Source of the DNA: Trametes villosa
Taxonomy: Eukaryota > Basidiomycota > Agaricomycetes > Polyporales > Polyporaceae
NCBI GenBank assembly: GCA_002964805.2
Contig: PUDQ02000001.1
Coordinates: 6,596,001 to 6,660,000, forward strand
DNA: 64,000 nucleotides
Direction: 5' to 3'
Shown here one piece after another: positions 10,951 through 22,996 of the stretch. The notes under the pieces are model-generated. The model had not been told where the DNA came from and ran no database searches. It saw only the letters and a list, made by a program, of their open reading frames with translations. Numbering within the stretch: the first letter of the stretch is position 1; every line of letters begins with the position of its first letter. Made by a program: the position numbers and the translations under genes.

Positions 10951-13507
10951 TTAGTGCCTGCGTCGCTTCGCAGGCCGACCGCGCGAGGGCTCGCGCAAGG
11001 CTGAAGCGTCGCGCTTTAAAGGCATTGGTAGGGGGGCTTGATCCTCCGGCACCGTCCACGCGCGCTCCGGTTCCCTGTCCTCGCACCGGTCATCCTCAGG
11101 CCACGGCTCCTGTATGGCGCTGGCGATCGCTACCAATATCGCCTCATGGTTCTCCAGCATCTCTGCAGTTTCCTCCAGTTGCTCTCGACGCGTGTTGGCC
11201 GGCGTATCAGAGGCCGGCGCAGGTGCAGGGAGGGCTTTGGGGGAGTCAGACGGGGAATCGGATGTCTGCGTAGGCGGTGGTGACTTACCGCGAGTCGGGT
11301 CGTCCTTGGTATGCTTCCCAGCCGGCCTCACCCGTGACAATATCTTCCACAGGCCGGGATTGTTCTCCGGGGTTACAACGATCACGTCCACGGCTCCTGC
11401 CGGCTTGTCGATCTTTGTTGCTTCCGCGGGGGGATTTGGGGTGTCCCGCCACTCGTAGTACGCTTCGAACCAGGATAGCAGAGTTTTGAGGAGGCCGTCC
11501 AGCGGGTGTGCCTTGTTCTCGGGGCCTGGCCACTTGACCCGAAAATGGGAGCGGATTTTGCCGTCTATCAGGTCGGCATACGCACCGAGGTTAAGGGATC
11601 CATGATACATGGTGCACATCTTGACTTGCCCACAGCTGTAATCCCCGTCGCAACGCTGATACAGCTTGTCGAAGAAGTCGTGGAGTAGGCGGGGAACCTC
11701 GCGGTCGGGGCAGCTGTGGGGAAGAAGGCGGAGCGTTATGCAGAGGATGACGTGGAAGAACGACTCGAGCTCGTCTTGAATGGTTACCGACTTGGTTCGG
11801 TCATTAAGCGCAGCGACGGACATGTAAGCCGGAGTACCCTGGTAGATAGAGTCCAATCAGCGTCAAGTATACATGCATACACACCGCGTCACACGTACCG
11901 CACGATATGGCTTACGTCCCGCCGGCTCGTCTTGGTGCGAGAGCTGCTGCGATAACTCCCAATCGGTGAGAAGCCCTTGCCATTCGCCGTCGGGCGCCCG
12001 ATACAGGAGTATATTTCCGACACTGATGTCGCCGTGAATGATACCCTTCTTATACGCATCAGAGTGTGCTAGTACACCCGCAACGCAATCGTGAGCGGAA
12101 ATGCGTATACGATGGTTTTTAGAAAACTCACCATGAATGGCATAAAACATTGCGGTAAGAAATTGCCGACCGTCGGCGAACTTATCCAGTGGTTTTCCAA
12201 CCTGCTTCACAACAAGTCGATAGTGCTGGTGGTGTCTCAGATGGCACTCCTCCTCCGGGTTGAGCCGCGACCAGAGCTCTTGCGATCTCGTCTTCTGGCC
12301 GGGGATATCTCCGTGACATACCGGCGTGGGCACGAATTGGATGTCATGCTCGCGAAGGGTCTCGAGAACGGCGCCCTCCTTCTTGACGTTGTCCTTGACG
12401 ACGCGCCACGTGTCCTTCAGGTAAACGAGGTCGTCTTTTGACGGATCGGCGTAGAGAGCGACGTAGCCCCGAGTGACGCGGCCAGTGACACCAGATGCTT
12501 GAAAGTCCGGCTTCCCGACGAGGAAGTAGTGCTTGGTGTTGCTATCGTGTTCGTCGGTGACCTCGAGCCTCCACCACGGACATGTGGGATTGAGCGAGGC
12601 CTTGAAAGCGTTCGCCGCGTAGTCGTTCGGCTCCGCACTCGCCGCGCGCGCCTTCATGCGCTCGGCCTCCGGCGACGCGGGGTCAAGGCGCACCGCAGTC
12701 GGGTCGTGGCCACGACCTTCGGCAGAACGGCGTGAGTAGAAATGCAAGAACTTCGCGACCTTCTCGCCTTCCTCCCGGTAGTCGAGCTTGTGCGTTGCGA
12801 AGATCCCGGAGCGGTCGATCCTGATGATGCGGACGGAGTTACCGAGGAACAGCAGCATGTACAAGCAGGTGCGGTGCTGGTAGTGGAAGATGTATTCGGC
12901 GTAAGACATCACTTGCTCGAGCGCCGTGCGGCAGCTCTCAGCTGAGGACGCGTCGGTATCGATATCCTCGTCCAACGGGTCGTAGTCGGCGTCCTCCTTG
13001 CACGCGACTGCGAGCTCGACCAGAGACCAGTCCATCCGGGCGAGGTCTTTCTTGGGCCCTGGAGACAGACGGCGAAGTGCACTCTTGGGGTACATCCCGC
13101 ACTTCACTGTCCACGGGGACTCCTCTGTCGTGTCGACCTTGTGAGGGGTGGAGACAAAGCCAAACTCTTCGCCCATATCTGCCCGGTTAAGAGCTGAGGT
13201 CTACATATAACCTGTCAGCTCTGACAGAACCGCTGATCAGATCAGTACTGACCAGCTTGCGATACATGTCGTCGTCAGAACGAGGCTCAGGTATGGCAGC
13301 GAAGGGGTTGGTGACGAAGTGGGGGTTTCTCGTCGCCGTTGTCGTACACGCCTCCGCTTTGCGCTTCGTCCGGGACGACCTCCTAAGCTTCGAAGGCGGG
13401 AGATCTAGATTGACCGGAGGCATCATGGCCGCCGTTTCTGCTGTCGAGTCGGGGCAGAACTCTGCTATGAACGTGTCGTATTGTACCCAAGTGATCTTGC
13501 GGTACAT
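10951..13507 (-). CDS. FunK1 fungal-specific protein kinase (copy A)
   Basis: Member of the Agaricomycete-expanded FunK1 kinase family; substrates are unknown. Four exons: 13507-13253, 13200-12132, 12068-11899, 11838-10951. The catalytic loop is HGDISVGN (HxDxxxxN pattern with Gly replacing the usual Arg), followed by TDWELS in place of DFG, as is normal for FunK1. N-terminal landmarks are CGMYPKSALRRLSPG, HYQHRTCLYMLLFLGN and RSGIFATHKLDYREEG; the C-lobe has IQDELESFFHVIL and LLSWFEAYYEW. The tail is a disordered Ser/Pro region ending in a basic PAKRRRH stretch, a possible nuclear signal. It pairs with copy B as a tandem duplicate in the same orientation. All introns are GT-AG, 52-63 nt. Confidence 0.9.
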
Positions 13508-14451
13508 GCTTGAGCGTAACTAGTTGCTGTGGGTGGTTGTTATCTGTGAGAGCTCTTTTGAGTGTTCGGTAGGCTTTGTGTCGGGGTTCGAGATGATGGG
13601 CGTCCGACGCGAGGCGGCGAAGGGGGAGGAAGACGGCGCGTACGGAATGCTAGTGCAAACTGGGACTTATGAAGCCCAGAAACTGAACGATATGCGAGAC
13701 TATTATTGTCCCCATATGGTCAGGCCCGGGGTAGGAACAATGGAGCTGGGATGGTGGTGGCTAGGAGCAACTTCCACCCCCCTCTCAAAAAGATGGGCGC
13801 TCATAAGTTCGCGCACCGCCGCACGATCACTCGACAGGATAAGAGAACTCATTGCGTGACTGAGCAGAAACGGTTTCCAAGATTCCTCATGCTAATTGGT
13901 AGATACAACAACCCGATGGATTACGAGAACGGTGGGAGACTTGTGGGTGGTACTATGGAAGGGATGATGGGATGTACATACAAACGGCGTGACGATGCGG
14001 ATGGCATGTTATCGGTCCGAATTACTCGTATACCACGAGCGCAAGATTATCTACAATGACGAGCAAATACTTTACAGGGTGCTCCCGCGACGCCGTCATC
14101 CCGCTCGGGCGGACCGCGCGAGCGTCGTGGGATCCCATAGAGCAGAAGACGGATCGTTCCCCGCGTGCTGTTCGAAGCCTCGCGCTGCCAGAGTATAGTA
14201 GTGGACGTCGGATGGGGACGGGTGCCGAGAAACGACCGGGGCGCGACAGCGAGAGCGTAGGCTGGCGTACTAGGTAAGGGGACGCTGAGGAACCGGGGGC
14301 GGCGTGGCATATGCAGCCGCATGAGAGATTGCTGTGAGGCCCTAGAGTGGAGAACGCAAGGTGTCGGGTGGGCGCGAGGAGAGCGCCAGGGGGGGGGGGG
14401 TGCAAGCTCGCCTCAACGCGCCGCTTGACAGGAGGTGAGGCGATTGTCGAG
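13508..14451. other. FunK1 A promoter and FunK1 B 3' flank
   Basis: No gene. The part next to copy A is its promoter, including a conserved upstream block near 13728-13775. The part next to copy B resembles the sequence downstream of copy A. A run of ten or more G lies at about 14391-14400. Confidence 0.55.
13728..13742 (-). promoter_or_regulatory. Shared FunK1 upstream motif (copy A)
   Basis: GGGTAGGAACAATGG on the plus strand, about 220 nt before the copy A start codon. It is followed by a GGATGGTGGTGGCTA block. The same pair occurs upstream of copies B, D and E, while surrounding bases differ. AACAATG is the consensus core for HMG-box (Sox/mating-type HMG) proteins; binding is inferred, not shown. 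Confidence 0.45.
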
Positions 14452-17014
14452 CTAGTGCTTGCGCCGCTTTATAGGCCGTTCGCTCGAGGACTCGTCCAAG
14501 ACTGATGCACCACGCTTCGAAGTCTGGGGTAAAGGCAAGGGTACTTGATCCTTCGGAACCGTCCAAGGGCAATCCGGTACCCTATCCTGGCACCGGTCGT
14601 CGCGAGGCCAACGCTGCAGTATAGCGCGTTCCATCTCCTCAAGTATGGGCCCGTGGCTTTCTAGGTTCTTCGCCAGTGCCTCCCACTGTTCGCGCCGTGC
14701 CTTCGCCCGTGACGTTGGCGAGGGGATCGGTGCTGGTCGGACCGGGAGGGACGACGGAGAGGCGGCCCTATGCGAAGGCGATGGGGGCTCCTCCCCCGCA
14801 GTCGAGTGGGCCTCAGCCTGCTCCTCGTCCGGAAAGATCTGCGCAAACAGCTCTCTCAAGTCGGGGTCGTCGCGGGCTGGAACGTAGCTGTCCAGCATGC
14901 GTGCATCTGACTCTCTGGGCGTCGTAATCTTCTCGCATGGTACAGGAGTGTGCCGGAGCTCGTAGTATGCGCTAAACCAGGAGAGCAGGGTGCTGAGGAG
15001 GTGATTCAAGGGATGTGCCTTGTACTCGAAGCCCTTTCCCGGCCACATGAATCGGAGATCTGGGCCATAGATCTGTTGCTGGGGTGTGGCAAACGTGGAG
15101 AGACGAATGCAGCCGTCTTGCATCACAGCTGTCTTGAGTTGTCCGCAGCTGAGATGCCCATCGGAATGGCGAGAGAATCGATCGAAGTAGTCATAGAGAA
15201 AGCGGGGAACCTCGGACTCGGGGCAGTTGTGAGGAAGAAGGCGGAGGGCGAGGTTGAGAATGATGTGGAAGAACGATTCAAGCTCGTCCTGAATGACAAT
15301 CGGTTTGGTGTCGTTGTTAAGAGCAGCGACCGACATGAACTCCCATGTGCCCTGGTTATCGACGCCGGGTTAGCGTCATGAACAGACATGCATATACTTC
15401 AACTGAGTAAGCCTTACCGTCCGATTAGCCTCCGGTTCTCGCGAGAGCTGTTTCGAGAACTCCCAGTCGTTGAGAAGCCCCTTCCATCCGCCTTGAGGCG
15501 TCTGATATAGGAGGATGTTGCCAGGGCTGAGGTCGCCGTGCAGGATGCCCTTATTGTACGCCTGGCCGTGCGCTAAGACATCAATAGCGCGGTCGTCAGC
15601 GGCGGAGCAGATACGATGCGACATAGGGCACTCACCAGCAACGGCAAAGCATATGGCGATGAGAAGCTGACGACCGTTCGAGAATTCGTCCAGCGATTTG
15701 CCGATCTCCTTCACAGCGAGCCGGTAGTGCTGGTGGAGCTTGAGGTGGCACCGCTTCCCCGGGTTGAGCTTCGACCAGAGGTCCTGCGATCTCGTCTTCT
15801 GGCCTAGCACATCGCCATGACAGATCAACGTGGGCACATCTTTGACGTTGTGCGCGCGAAGGGTCTCGAGGACCGAGCCCTCCTTGTTGACGTTGTCCTT
15901 CACGACACGCCACGCGTCCTTCAGGTAGACTAGGTCGTCCGTTGATGGATCGGCGTCGAGCGCGACATAGCCTCGAGTGACACGGCCGATGACGCCAGAC
16001 GCTTGGAAGTGCGGCTTCCCAACGAGGAAGTAGTGCTTGTTGTTGCTGTCGTGCTCGTCGGAGACCTCGAGCCTCCACCACGGACATGTGGGATCAAGCG
16101 AAGCCTTGAAAGTGTTCGCCGCGTAATCGTTTGGCTCTGCACTCGCCGCGCGCGCCTTCATGCGCTCGGCCTCCGGCGACGCAGGGTCAAGGCGCACCGC
16201 AGTCGGGTCGTGGCCACGACCTTCGGCAGAGCAGCGCGAGTAGAAGTACAAGAACTTCGCGAGCTTCTCGCCTTCCTCCCGGTAGTCGAGCTTGTGCGTT
16301 GCGAAGATCCCGGAGCGGTCGATCCTGACGATGCGGACGGAGTTACCGAGGAACAGGAGCATGTACAAGCAGGTGCGGTGCTGGTAGTGGAAGATGTACT
16401 CGACGTAAGACATGAGTTGCTCGAGGGCGTTGCGATAGTCCTCTTCCGTGGCCGCGTCGGCGTCGGTAGTCTCGTCGAACGGGTCAAAGCGAGGGTCCGC
16501 CTTGCACGCGACCGCGAGCTCGATTAGAGACCAGTCCATCCGGGGGAGCTCCTTCTTTGGCCCGGGAGACAGACGGTGAAGCGCGCTCTTGGGATACATC
16601 CCGCACTTCACTGCCCACTGGGAGAACCACGATTCCGTTGTCTCGGCCTTTTGTGGAGTGGAGACGAAGCCGAACTCGTCGGAAACCTTCGTCTTGTTGA
16701 GGGCTGAAGTCTATGCAGAACTCGTTAGCACGGGCAGAGCCCCAAGTGGAGTCAACACCGACAATCTTGCGATACATGTCATCGTCTGACTTGGGCGCCG
16801 AGACGGCCGCAAACGGGTTGCTGGCAGAGAGAGGCTTTCTCGTCGTCGTCAATTTGTATGAGACCACCTTGCGCGTGGTCCGGGACGACCTCCTAAGGCT
16901 GGAGAGATATTCCGAGAGAGCGCCGCCGGGGGAAGCGGTCGCGGTTTTCGCCGCCTCCGGGAAGAACTCTGCCATGAACACGTCGTAATCTACCAAGGCA
17001 ATCTTCCGGTACAT
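14452..17014 (-). CDS. FunK1 fungal-specific protein kinase (copy B)
   Basis: Tandem paralog of copy A with the same exon plan: 17014-16763, 16710-15636, 15572-15418, 15351-14452. The second exon is nearly collinear with that of A (RSGIFATHKLDYREEGEK, GRGHDPTAVRLDPASPEAERM). The catalytic loop is HGDLSPGN and the DFG-equivalent is NDWEFS. The helix IQDELESFFHIIL precedes the divergent tail, which has a long Ser/Pro linker and ends PIKRRKH, a possible nuclear signal. N-terminal exon 1 (MYRKIALVDYDVF) diverges more from A than exon 2 does, consistent with relaxed constraint outside the kinase core. Donor GTCGGT of intron 1 is unusual, but its acceptor and phase match copy A. Confidence 0.9.
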
Positions 17015-18090
17015 GTTGAGATGCGAGCGTTCGGTAGGGTGGGTGAGGAGATGCTAGATGACTTCCAGACAGTTCAAGTTGAGTCCAAGACGTGTGGACA
17101 GGGAGGAAGACAGGTGCGTACCAAGCACGCGCTCGATCTTTGATGTCCAAGATTTTAGCCATGGCCGATCTCATTGTTGGAGCCATATGATCACCGAGGG
17201 TAGGAACAATGGCGCGTGCGTCTGTGTGCGCGAGCCTGAGGATGGTTGTGACTAAGATAAACTTTTAGCTCGGAGGGTATTCAACCGGCATTAAACACTT
17301 TCACCTACAATGAACAGGTCAGCATCTGTGTATGTTGAGCGGGCCCAGACTCCACTTTCAGGTGCAGCGTTCCCAGGGCTTAGAAGGCTCACATAAGAGT
17401 GTGAGGGCGACGGTACTGTAACCAAGTCTCAAGAGGCTGGCAGCATGCATGATGCATGAGCGTTCGCTGCTCGTCGACCGTCTCTAACCTATCAGTAGTG
17501 CTACAAGTGACTTGTCGTCGAGTTGTAGTCCACTAAGCGGCTTTTACAAGGTGTTGTTAGAGATGATCTCACGTAGCTTACAATCGTCGTAATGTGGCTG
17601 TGCCAATTTTCTTCTTGCACCCAACCGCCGACTCGGCGACCTCTTTACCATGCAAGCAACAGCTGTAGCCTTTTCTTCGCTCAGAAAGTTTGCTGTTGTC
17701 CAGGTGCAAGACATTTTGGTGACATCAAGGTGTAGCTCATCTACACTTGAATGTTGTGCGGACCTACTTACCAGTCTGTAGACTGGCAGTCGCAGGTACT
17801 AGGCGTCGATTGATCTCCTCCGCTCCTTGCAACTAATTCGAAGAGCCTCGGGATAGAGTGCAGATACTGGGTGCTACTATTGTTGCTTGAACCCAGATGC
17901 CGAATACGGTACGTGGCACGCCTGGGCCCGGGACGCCACTCGTCCATGATACCATTGTTCTCAATCGAGCGCCCGGCGGCACCCTCCGTGTGGCTCACCT
18001 GAGGTTCAAATTCGCTCTCTTTCCTTCCTTTGAACCCACCATCATCCACGCGCCGTGAAGACGCTCCTCCCTCCTACCACACTCCCCACG
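17015..18090. other. Divergent intergenic region between FunK1 B and a SAP-like gene
   Basis: Contains the FunK1 B promoter (conserved motif at 17198-17212) and, at the other end, the promoter and leader of the SAP-like gene starting at 18091. A short palindromic GCATGCATGATGCATG stretch lies near 17445. No coding sequence recognised. Confidence 0.55.
17198..17212 (-). promoter_or_regulatory. Shared FunK1 upstream motif (copy B)
   Basis: GGGTAGGAACAATGG, identical over 15 bases to the site upstream of copy A and at a similar distance (about 190 nt) from the start codon. A second, inverted CATTGTT core lies about 25 nt closer to the gene. Confidence 0.45.
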
Positions 18091-20207
18091 ATGTCCGAGT
18101 CGTCCACCGCTATGAATCGAGAACGGCTCGCTAAACTGAAGCGTCCAGAGCTTCAGAAGCTCGCAAAGGTCAGCCTCTCTCAGCCCGCTGAGCTTAGCCA
18201 CTCATACCGACATCGTCGTCTCAGACGCACGGCGTCCGAGCCAACCTCAAGAACGACGCCATCATCACCCTGCTCTTGGAGCACTTCATCAGAGTCCCGT
18301 ACGGTAGCGCCGTTATATGGATTTGGACAGTGTTTACCAGATCCCGCAGGTCCGATGCTGTGGCCCAGGAGGACGCGGCTGTCGGAAGTGCCCAGCAGGC
18401 TGAGAAGACTGAACCAGCCGCCCTCCCCGCGCTGGCAACCAGCGTACGCCGCGCAATGAAGAAGCGGCGCGCGCCTCGGGCTCCTTCGCCCAAGGCTCTT
18501 CCCAAAGATGCAGGCCCTAGCGAAGGTATGGATAGTAGCCACGCTGATTGTGGGCCTACGCTGACGGCTTGCGCAGTCACCGAGGCATCACCTTCCGGTC
18601 CCGACACAGAGGCCTTCGCAATCGCACCCGATAACCTCTTGGGGCTGATTAACGGTCCACCCCCGGCTCGCGTCTCTCGTCTGCCAAATGAGGGCGCCGC
18701 AGCGCCTGCCTCGTGCGTTTAATCCTCTCACGAGCTACTAGTTGATACTGAAGGCTTCTCGCGTGACTCTCAGAATACCGCTTGCCGCCGCAACAAACCC
18801 TACGGACGCACCAGCGCCGCATCGCGTGCCCCCTACCACGAAGGTCTCCAGCGTCGGTATCCGCGCGGACGGGCAGCATGTTGATATCAAGGCACCGGCA
18901 CCCCCTCACGGACAAGGTGAGCGCGCACCTGCACACCGTCTCCCGTCATGAGGTCGTTAAGTTCTGCATTTCCAGGGCCTTTCTTCTCCATCTCTACTGG
19001 CGTTTCTCGCGGTGCGGTGAGGCAAAAGCCGAACGTCCACCCACGCGAAGCAGTGCCCAATCTCGCCGAGGCCGTCTCGCGGGCGCTCAGGAGCTCCAAG
19101 CCTCCACACCCAGAGCGGGTCACTTACGCCGACCTCTCGGACGAGGCGCGTGCGGAGTTCGATCAATCTATGTGGTCGCACAACGGCCCAGCGTTCCACT
19201 TCCCTTCGCACGTGCCTACCAACTACCCGAACACTTGGACGCCTTCAACGGCTCCTCCCAGCCGCGCTCGGGCCAATGCCCCTGCCTCTGCGAATGGCCA
19301 TGGTCTCGTCCTCGCCTTTGACCCTACGGCCGTAATCAACGACGTAATGTGGCCCTACGTGCCGGAGCCGGAACAGGAACAAGAGCCGCAGCCAGAGCCA
19401 GAGCCAGAGCCGGTGATGGAGCAGGAGGGCCCCCTAGCTTCCATGGAGGACATGGAAGCGGTCGTGCGCAAGGTTATGGACCTCTCAAGGGTGCACAAGC
19501 AGCGTTGGGCGGAAGTCAACGCCCACGCCGCCAAGGCGGCCGGGCTCGCGCGCACGGCCACGAACTTGCGCACGCTCGTGCGGCAGGAGAGCGCGCATCG
19601 GGTCCGCATGCAGAACTTCCTGTCGTACTGGAACAAGGTGCAGCCCCGGTGGAACGAAGCGGAGATCTGGGACAAGGTGTACCCGACGCGGATCGACGAG
19701 ATCGGGTGCGAGGTCGAGATCTTGTCGGATGAGGAGGACTTTGTCGACGGGGAGTTCGCGCGGTACGTGCTACCCCTGCGCTATCCTTACTCTGTGCTCA
19801 ACTGATGCACGCCTCTGCGAGCAGTCCCCCAGGTGCGAAGGCGACGGAAATCGTCGAGCGCCGTTATGCATACCGTCGCGACTCAGAGGACCAGTACGTC
19901 GCCATACCCTCGCGCGCTTCCCTCATCCTCCGCGTTTTGCTGACCACAATTTCGCTATAGGGATGTCCGTGTCAGCGAGGTACTCGAGCTGACTGCCGAC
20001 CGAAAGCTGGCACCCGCGAAACCCAGCAACACGAAGCGCCGGCGCTGCACGCCGATGGACGACCTCAACGGGGCGGAGCGGCCCACTAAGAAGGCGCGTG
20101 CGGTAGACACTCCCGCCAAGGCGTCCGGTACTGCCGGTACGGTACCTGCCGCAGTCGTCCCCCCTTTAGGGGCGATCATGGAGGACGGTGAAGACGAGAC
20201 TGTGTGA
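18091..20207 (+). CDS. SAP-like-motif protein, family copy 1
   Basis: First of at least four related genes here. Exon 1 (18091-18168) encodes LAKLKRPELQKLAK. Exon 2 (18225-18298) continues THGVRANLKNDAIITLLLEHF, together forming a helix-turn-helix like the SAP DNA/RNA-binding motif. Later exons are 18350-18525, 18577 to about 18715, about 18757 to 18914, then from about 18976 to 19761, and two short 3' exons ending at 20207. The middle is Ala/Pro-rich and disordered with an acidic PEPEPEPE run. A conserved helical segment follows (VRMQNFLSYWNKVQPRWNEA), and the C-terminus is basic (NTKRRRC) then acidic. The junction near 18715 uses a poor donor and may be wrong. A nuclear, nucleic-acid-associated role is inferred only from the SAP-like fold and basic stretch. 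Confidence 0.65.
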
Positions 20208-21059
20208 TGAGTTCCTTGAGAACTTGCGCTTCCGGTGGATAGGGTTGTGGGCTGAAGCTATGGTGGCCTTGAAGAGGAAGCTTGACATCGGACCGCCGGG
20301 TTACTGTATCTCTACCTCGTGATTGCTGGACCGTAACTACGTTGTACATATTACTACTAGTAGAGACTCGACGATACCTGGACAGTTCGAACGATGCATG
20401 AATGCCATTGCGTTGCCACGCTTGACTGTGTCTGTCCCATGAAGCTCGAGCGTCGAATCGCTTGGTCGGTCTGTGTTCTTCGCACCCGTGAAAACCATAA
20501 CGTCTGCACCATGAAAAACAGGGCAAAACCATGATAAGAGCGGGATGCGAACCCGCGCCTGAATTACACAGATGAGAAATCCGCGCAAGCAGGTAAGCTT
20601 TCGCCCGAGTCACACGCCTTTGACCGCTCGGCCATCTTGCCATACCAGAAAATACCGCTATGGCCGCTGATACTCTGTGCGACTGAACTCGAGACCAGAA
20701 TGCGCCCCCCTCCGACCATGGTCGGACCAGCGATGCCCAACCACACTTGTCTCTCGACCACGAACCACTTGCTATCCAGCAGCCTCTCTCACCTGTCTAC
20801 TACATCCAAGCAATGGCGTATTCATCTGTGTGGCCTGTTGAAGCTCGACTCGGAGACGTACAAATATTCTCAAAAACCTTGACTCGCCGCAATGATGACC
20901 GCCAGAATGCGATGGGTAGCGACTCTATGCGGTCTTTTCTGTACGACATACTGCAAGGGGCGGCGAATGTGCGACAAATATGAGCAGTATATGCATTGCA
21001 ATACACGGACGGCGACATTGGTGCAAGAGAAGACTAGGTAGTAATTCAAGCTTTATACA
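20208..21059. other. Convergent intergenic region holding the tRNA
   Basis: Apart from the tRNA at 20533-20641, no feature is recognised. The stretch lies between the 3' ends of SAP-like copy 1 (plus) and copy 2 (minus). Confidence 0.5.
20533..20641 (-). tRNA. Class II (Ser/Leu-type) tRNA gene with intron, or a decayed copy
   Basis: Read on the minus strand, the sequence has a GCC/GGC D-stem around GAGCGGTCAAA, a long variable arm (CTG..CAG) and a T-arm GCGGG-TTCGCAT-CCCGC. It also has acceptor strands GGCAAGA and TCTTATC. Total length of 109 nt implies an intron of about 23-25 nt in the anticodon loop. The acceptor stem has one G-T and one C-A pair, and the anticodon stem has one T-T mismatch. 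The apparent anticodon CGG fits neither Ser nor Leu. It may be a pseudogene or a diverged tRNA-Ser. Confidence 0.6.
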
Positions 21060-22337
21060 TCAAGCCTCGCCCGTCCGCCTTCTCTTCTTCTCGGGCTCGT
21101 GGTCCTCCAGGCTCTCAGGTGGTGGTCGGCGCAGCCGCTGGGTGCTGTTCAGACCGGAGCCCATAACTGAAGATGAGTATACGTACTTCGATTGTCGTCA
21201 TTTACACGCACCAGGTACCCTCTTCGGGCTGGTTCGACGCCTCCGACTTCCCCGACCCTCCCACAAGAGGCCTTTCGCCGTCTTCCAGGTTTCCCGCCGT
21301 CTCACCACCCTCCTTGGCCACCGGTCTCGTCCAGGTCCCGTTGGTGAGCCTCGGGTCCTCCTTGATCTTCGCGAAGAAGTGTTCGTCTAACGCGAGCCGC
21401 ATCTTCTGCATCCGGATCACCCTCTCCTGGACCCTTGCGTTGCGCTTCTCGATAATGTCTACCAGCATCCCCAGCTCACGCAACTGCTTCTGCGCCGGGG
21501 GGTCCGTCGACGCTAGGGGCCCGATGGCTGCCATCGCCTCTCGCAACTCGGTAACGGTGAGCTGAGCAACAGCTGGACCAGGTGCTGCGGGGGGCGCGTC
21601 GTCCCAGGCCGGCTGGGTGGCTGTCTCCGAAACTGGAGACGTGCTGCGCGCTCCCGGGGCGTTGTTGGCTGGCTTTGGGAACACTATCGGGACTTCTGGC
21701 TGGGCTTCGACGGTCTCCTGCCTTGGCTCGCTGGGGTCGCGCGCTGCGGGGGATTTGAGATTGCTGGGCTTGCTATAAACATACGGCGACATACCTTGGA
21801 CTTGCCTCTTCACACTAGCTGGCTTGCGTGCTGGGGCGTTGGTCGCGCCGCCCACATTCGCGCGACGCGCTCGTCTCCCACGACCAGCTCTGGCATCCGC
21901 CCCCCAGGGGGTCTTTGCGGGACTTGCCCTTGGCGGGGCTTTGGCTTGCTGTCCTCCGGTTGCGTTTGGGACAGTATGGGCGGAGGCGGTCGGCGGGGCT
22001 ATCACTGGCACGCTATCTTGGCTAGGCTGAGCGTTCTTGGGCGTAGCCTTGGGGTCCGACGCCGTCTCATCCGAGTTCATCCTGGTCGGTCCTCAGCTAT
22101 GACGGTTGCAGAGTGGCACTGGGGATACGCACGACGGGACGAGAAGCGGATGGTGCTTCTTCAACAGCTCATCGACCATATCGGCCGTCTTCCCGTTCGC
22201 CTTGATTCCATCTCTCTGTGCCGACGGAATGCGACGCGACGTTCAGCAACCTGCGCGATCCGCTAGCCACTCCGACGCACCTTCGCTAGTTTCTGTACCT
22301 CCGCGCGCTTAAGCTTCGACAGTGCGGCTCTATCCAT
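21060..22337 (-). CDS. SAP-like-motif protein, family copy 2
   Basis: Exons 22337-22281, 22215-22133, 22081-21219 and 21166-21060 give about 369 residues with all phases consistent. The first two exons encode the SAP-like helix pair (LSKLKRAEVQKLAK then RDGIKANGKTADMVDELLKKH). The large third exon is a Pro/Ala-rich disordered stretch. It ends in a coiled-coil-like segment, QLRELGMLVDIIEKRNARV then MQKMRLALDEHFF, and DPRLTNGTWTRP. The last exon is basic (EKKRRRTGEA), a likely nuclear signal. Exon lengths 57 and 83 nt match copy 3 at 35.7 kb exactly, confirming common descent. Function unknown; nuclear chromatin or RNA association is a guess from the motif. Confidence 0.72.
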
Positions 22338-22996
22338 CGTTGGCAGGGGAGGCAAGGGGTTTGGCTGCTTTTCGGGGCAGGAGGCGTGGTAGGGAGGACG
22401 GGTCGTCGTCGAGCGGAGGAAAGGTAGGTGCAGTGGCCGGACGGGACAAGGGCGCGTTTTGTATGCGCGGGCCGGAGAACAAGACACACTTTGGCGCCGG
22501 CCTTAGCCACGCCACTCGCCGCCCAGTGCCACTGCCCATTGTCCTCCCTCCCAATATGCTCACAGCCGTTCTGTGTAGATTGGGATTAATACTGTCATAA
22601 TCTGATGGATTCGCTCAGGCAAACGAGGTGCGTCACTGCTGCACTATTCACCTGCATCGACGCTAACATTCCTCATTGGCAGGAGCCCGCCCTTAATCGA
22701 CCCGGCTGGAGAGCTGCATAGGTCAGCGTACTGCAGGCGACCGCTGCGCTGAACGAGCTAACCCTCGGCTATACGATAGGCATGGCATCTACTGTGTTGG
22801 TCGCCTGTTCTGATTGTCCGCGGGGTAGGACAATCGACGAGCCCACCACATCAATCCTCCCCAATTCGCCAGGCGTGGTCAAGCCACGGTTCTCTCTAGC
22901 CACCATTCCTTCATAAATGCACCGTTTCTCGCCTTGTCAACATCAGCTGCCTTCCAGCATCCAGCCTCTGCTCGTCCTCCATAACCCGTATTCACT
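22338..22996. other. Divergent promoter region, SAP-like copy 2 / FunK1 C
   Basis: No gene recognised. It should contain both divergent promoters. The AACAATG block seen upstream of FunK1 A, B, D and E was not found here, consistent with copy C being a more distant paralog. Confidence 0.5.

Noticed and set aside
14385..14401. G homopolymer as a regulatory or G-quadruplex feature
   Set aside because: A single G run in a decaying 3' flank; slippage or assembly noise is likelier.
20176..20643. A 155-codon minus-strand frame starting MARWPSGQRR
   Set aside because: It overlaps the tRNA, and its protein-like start is a well-known artefact of translating class II tRNA sequence.
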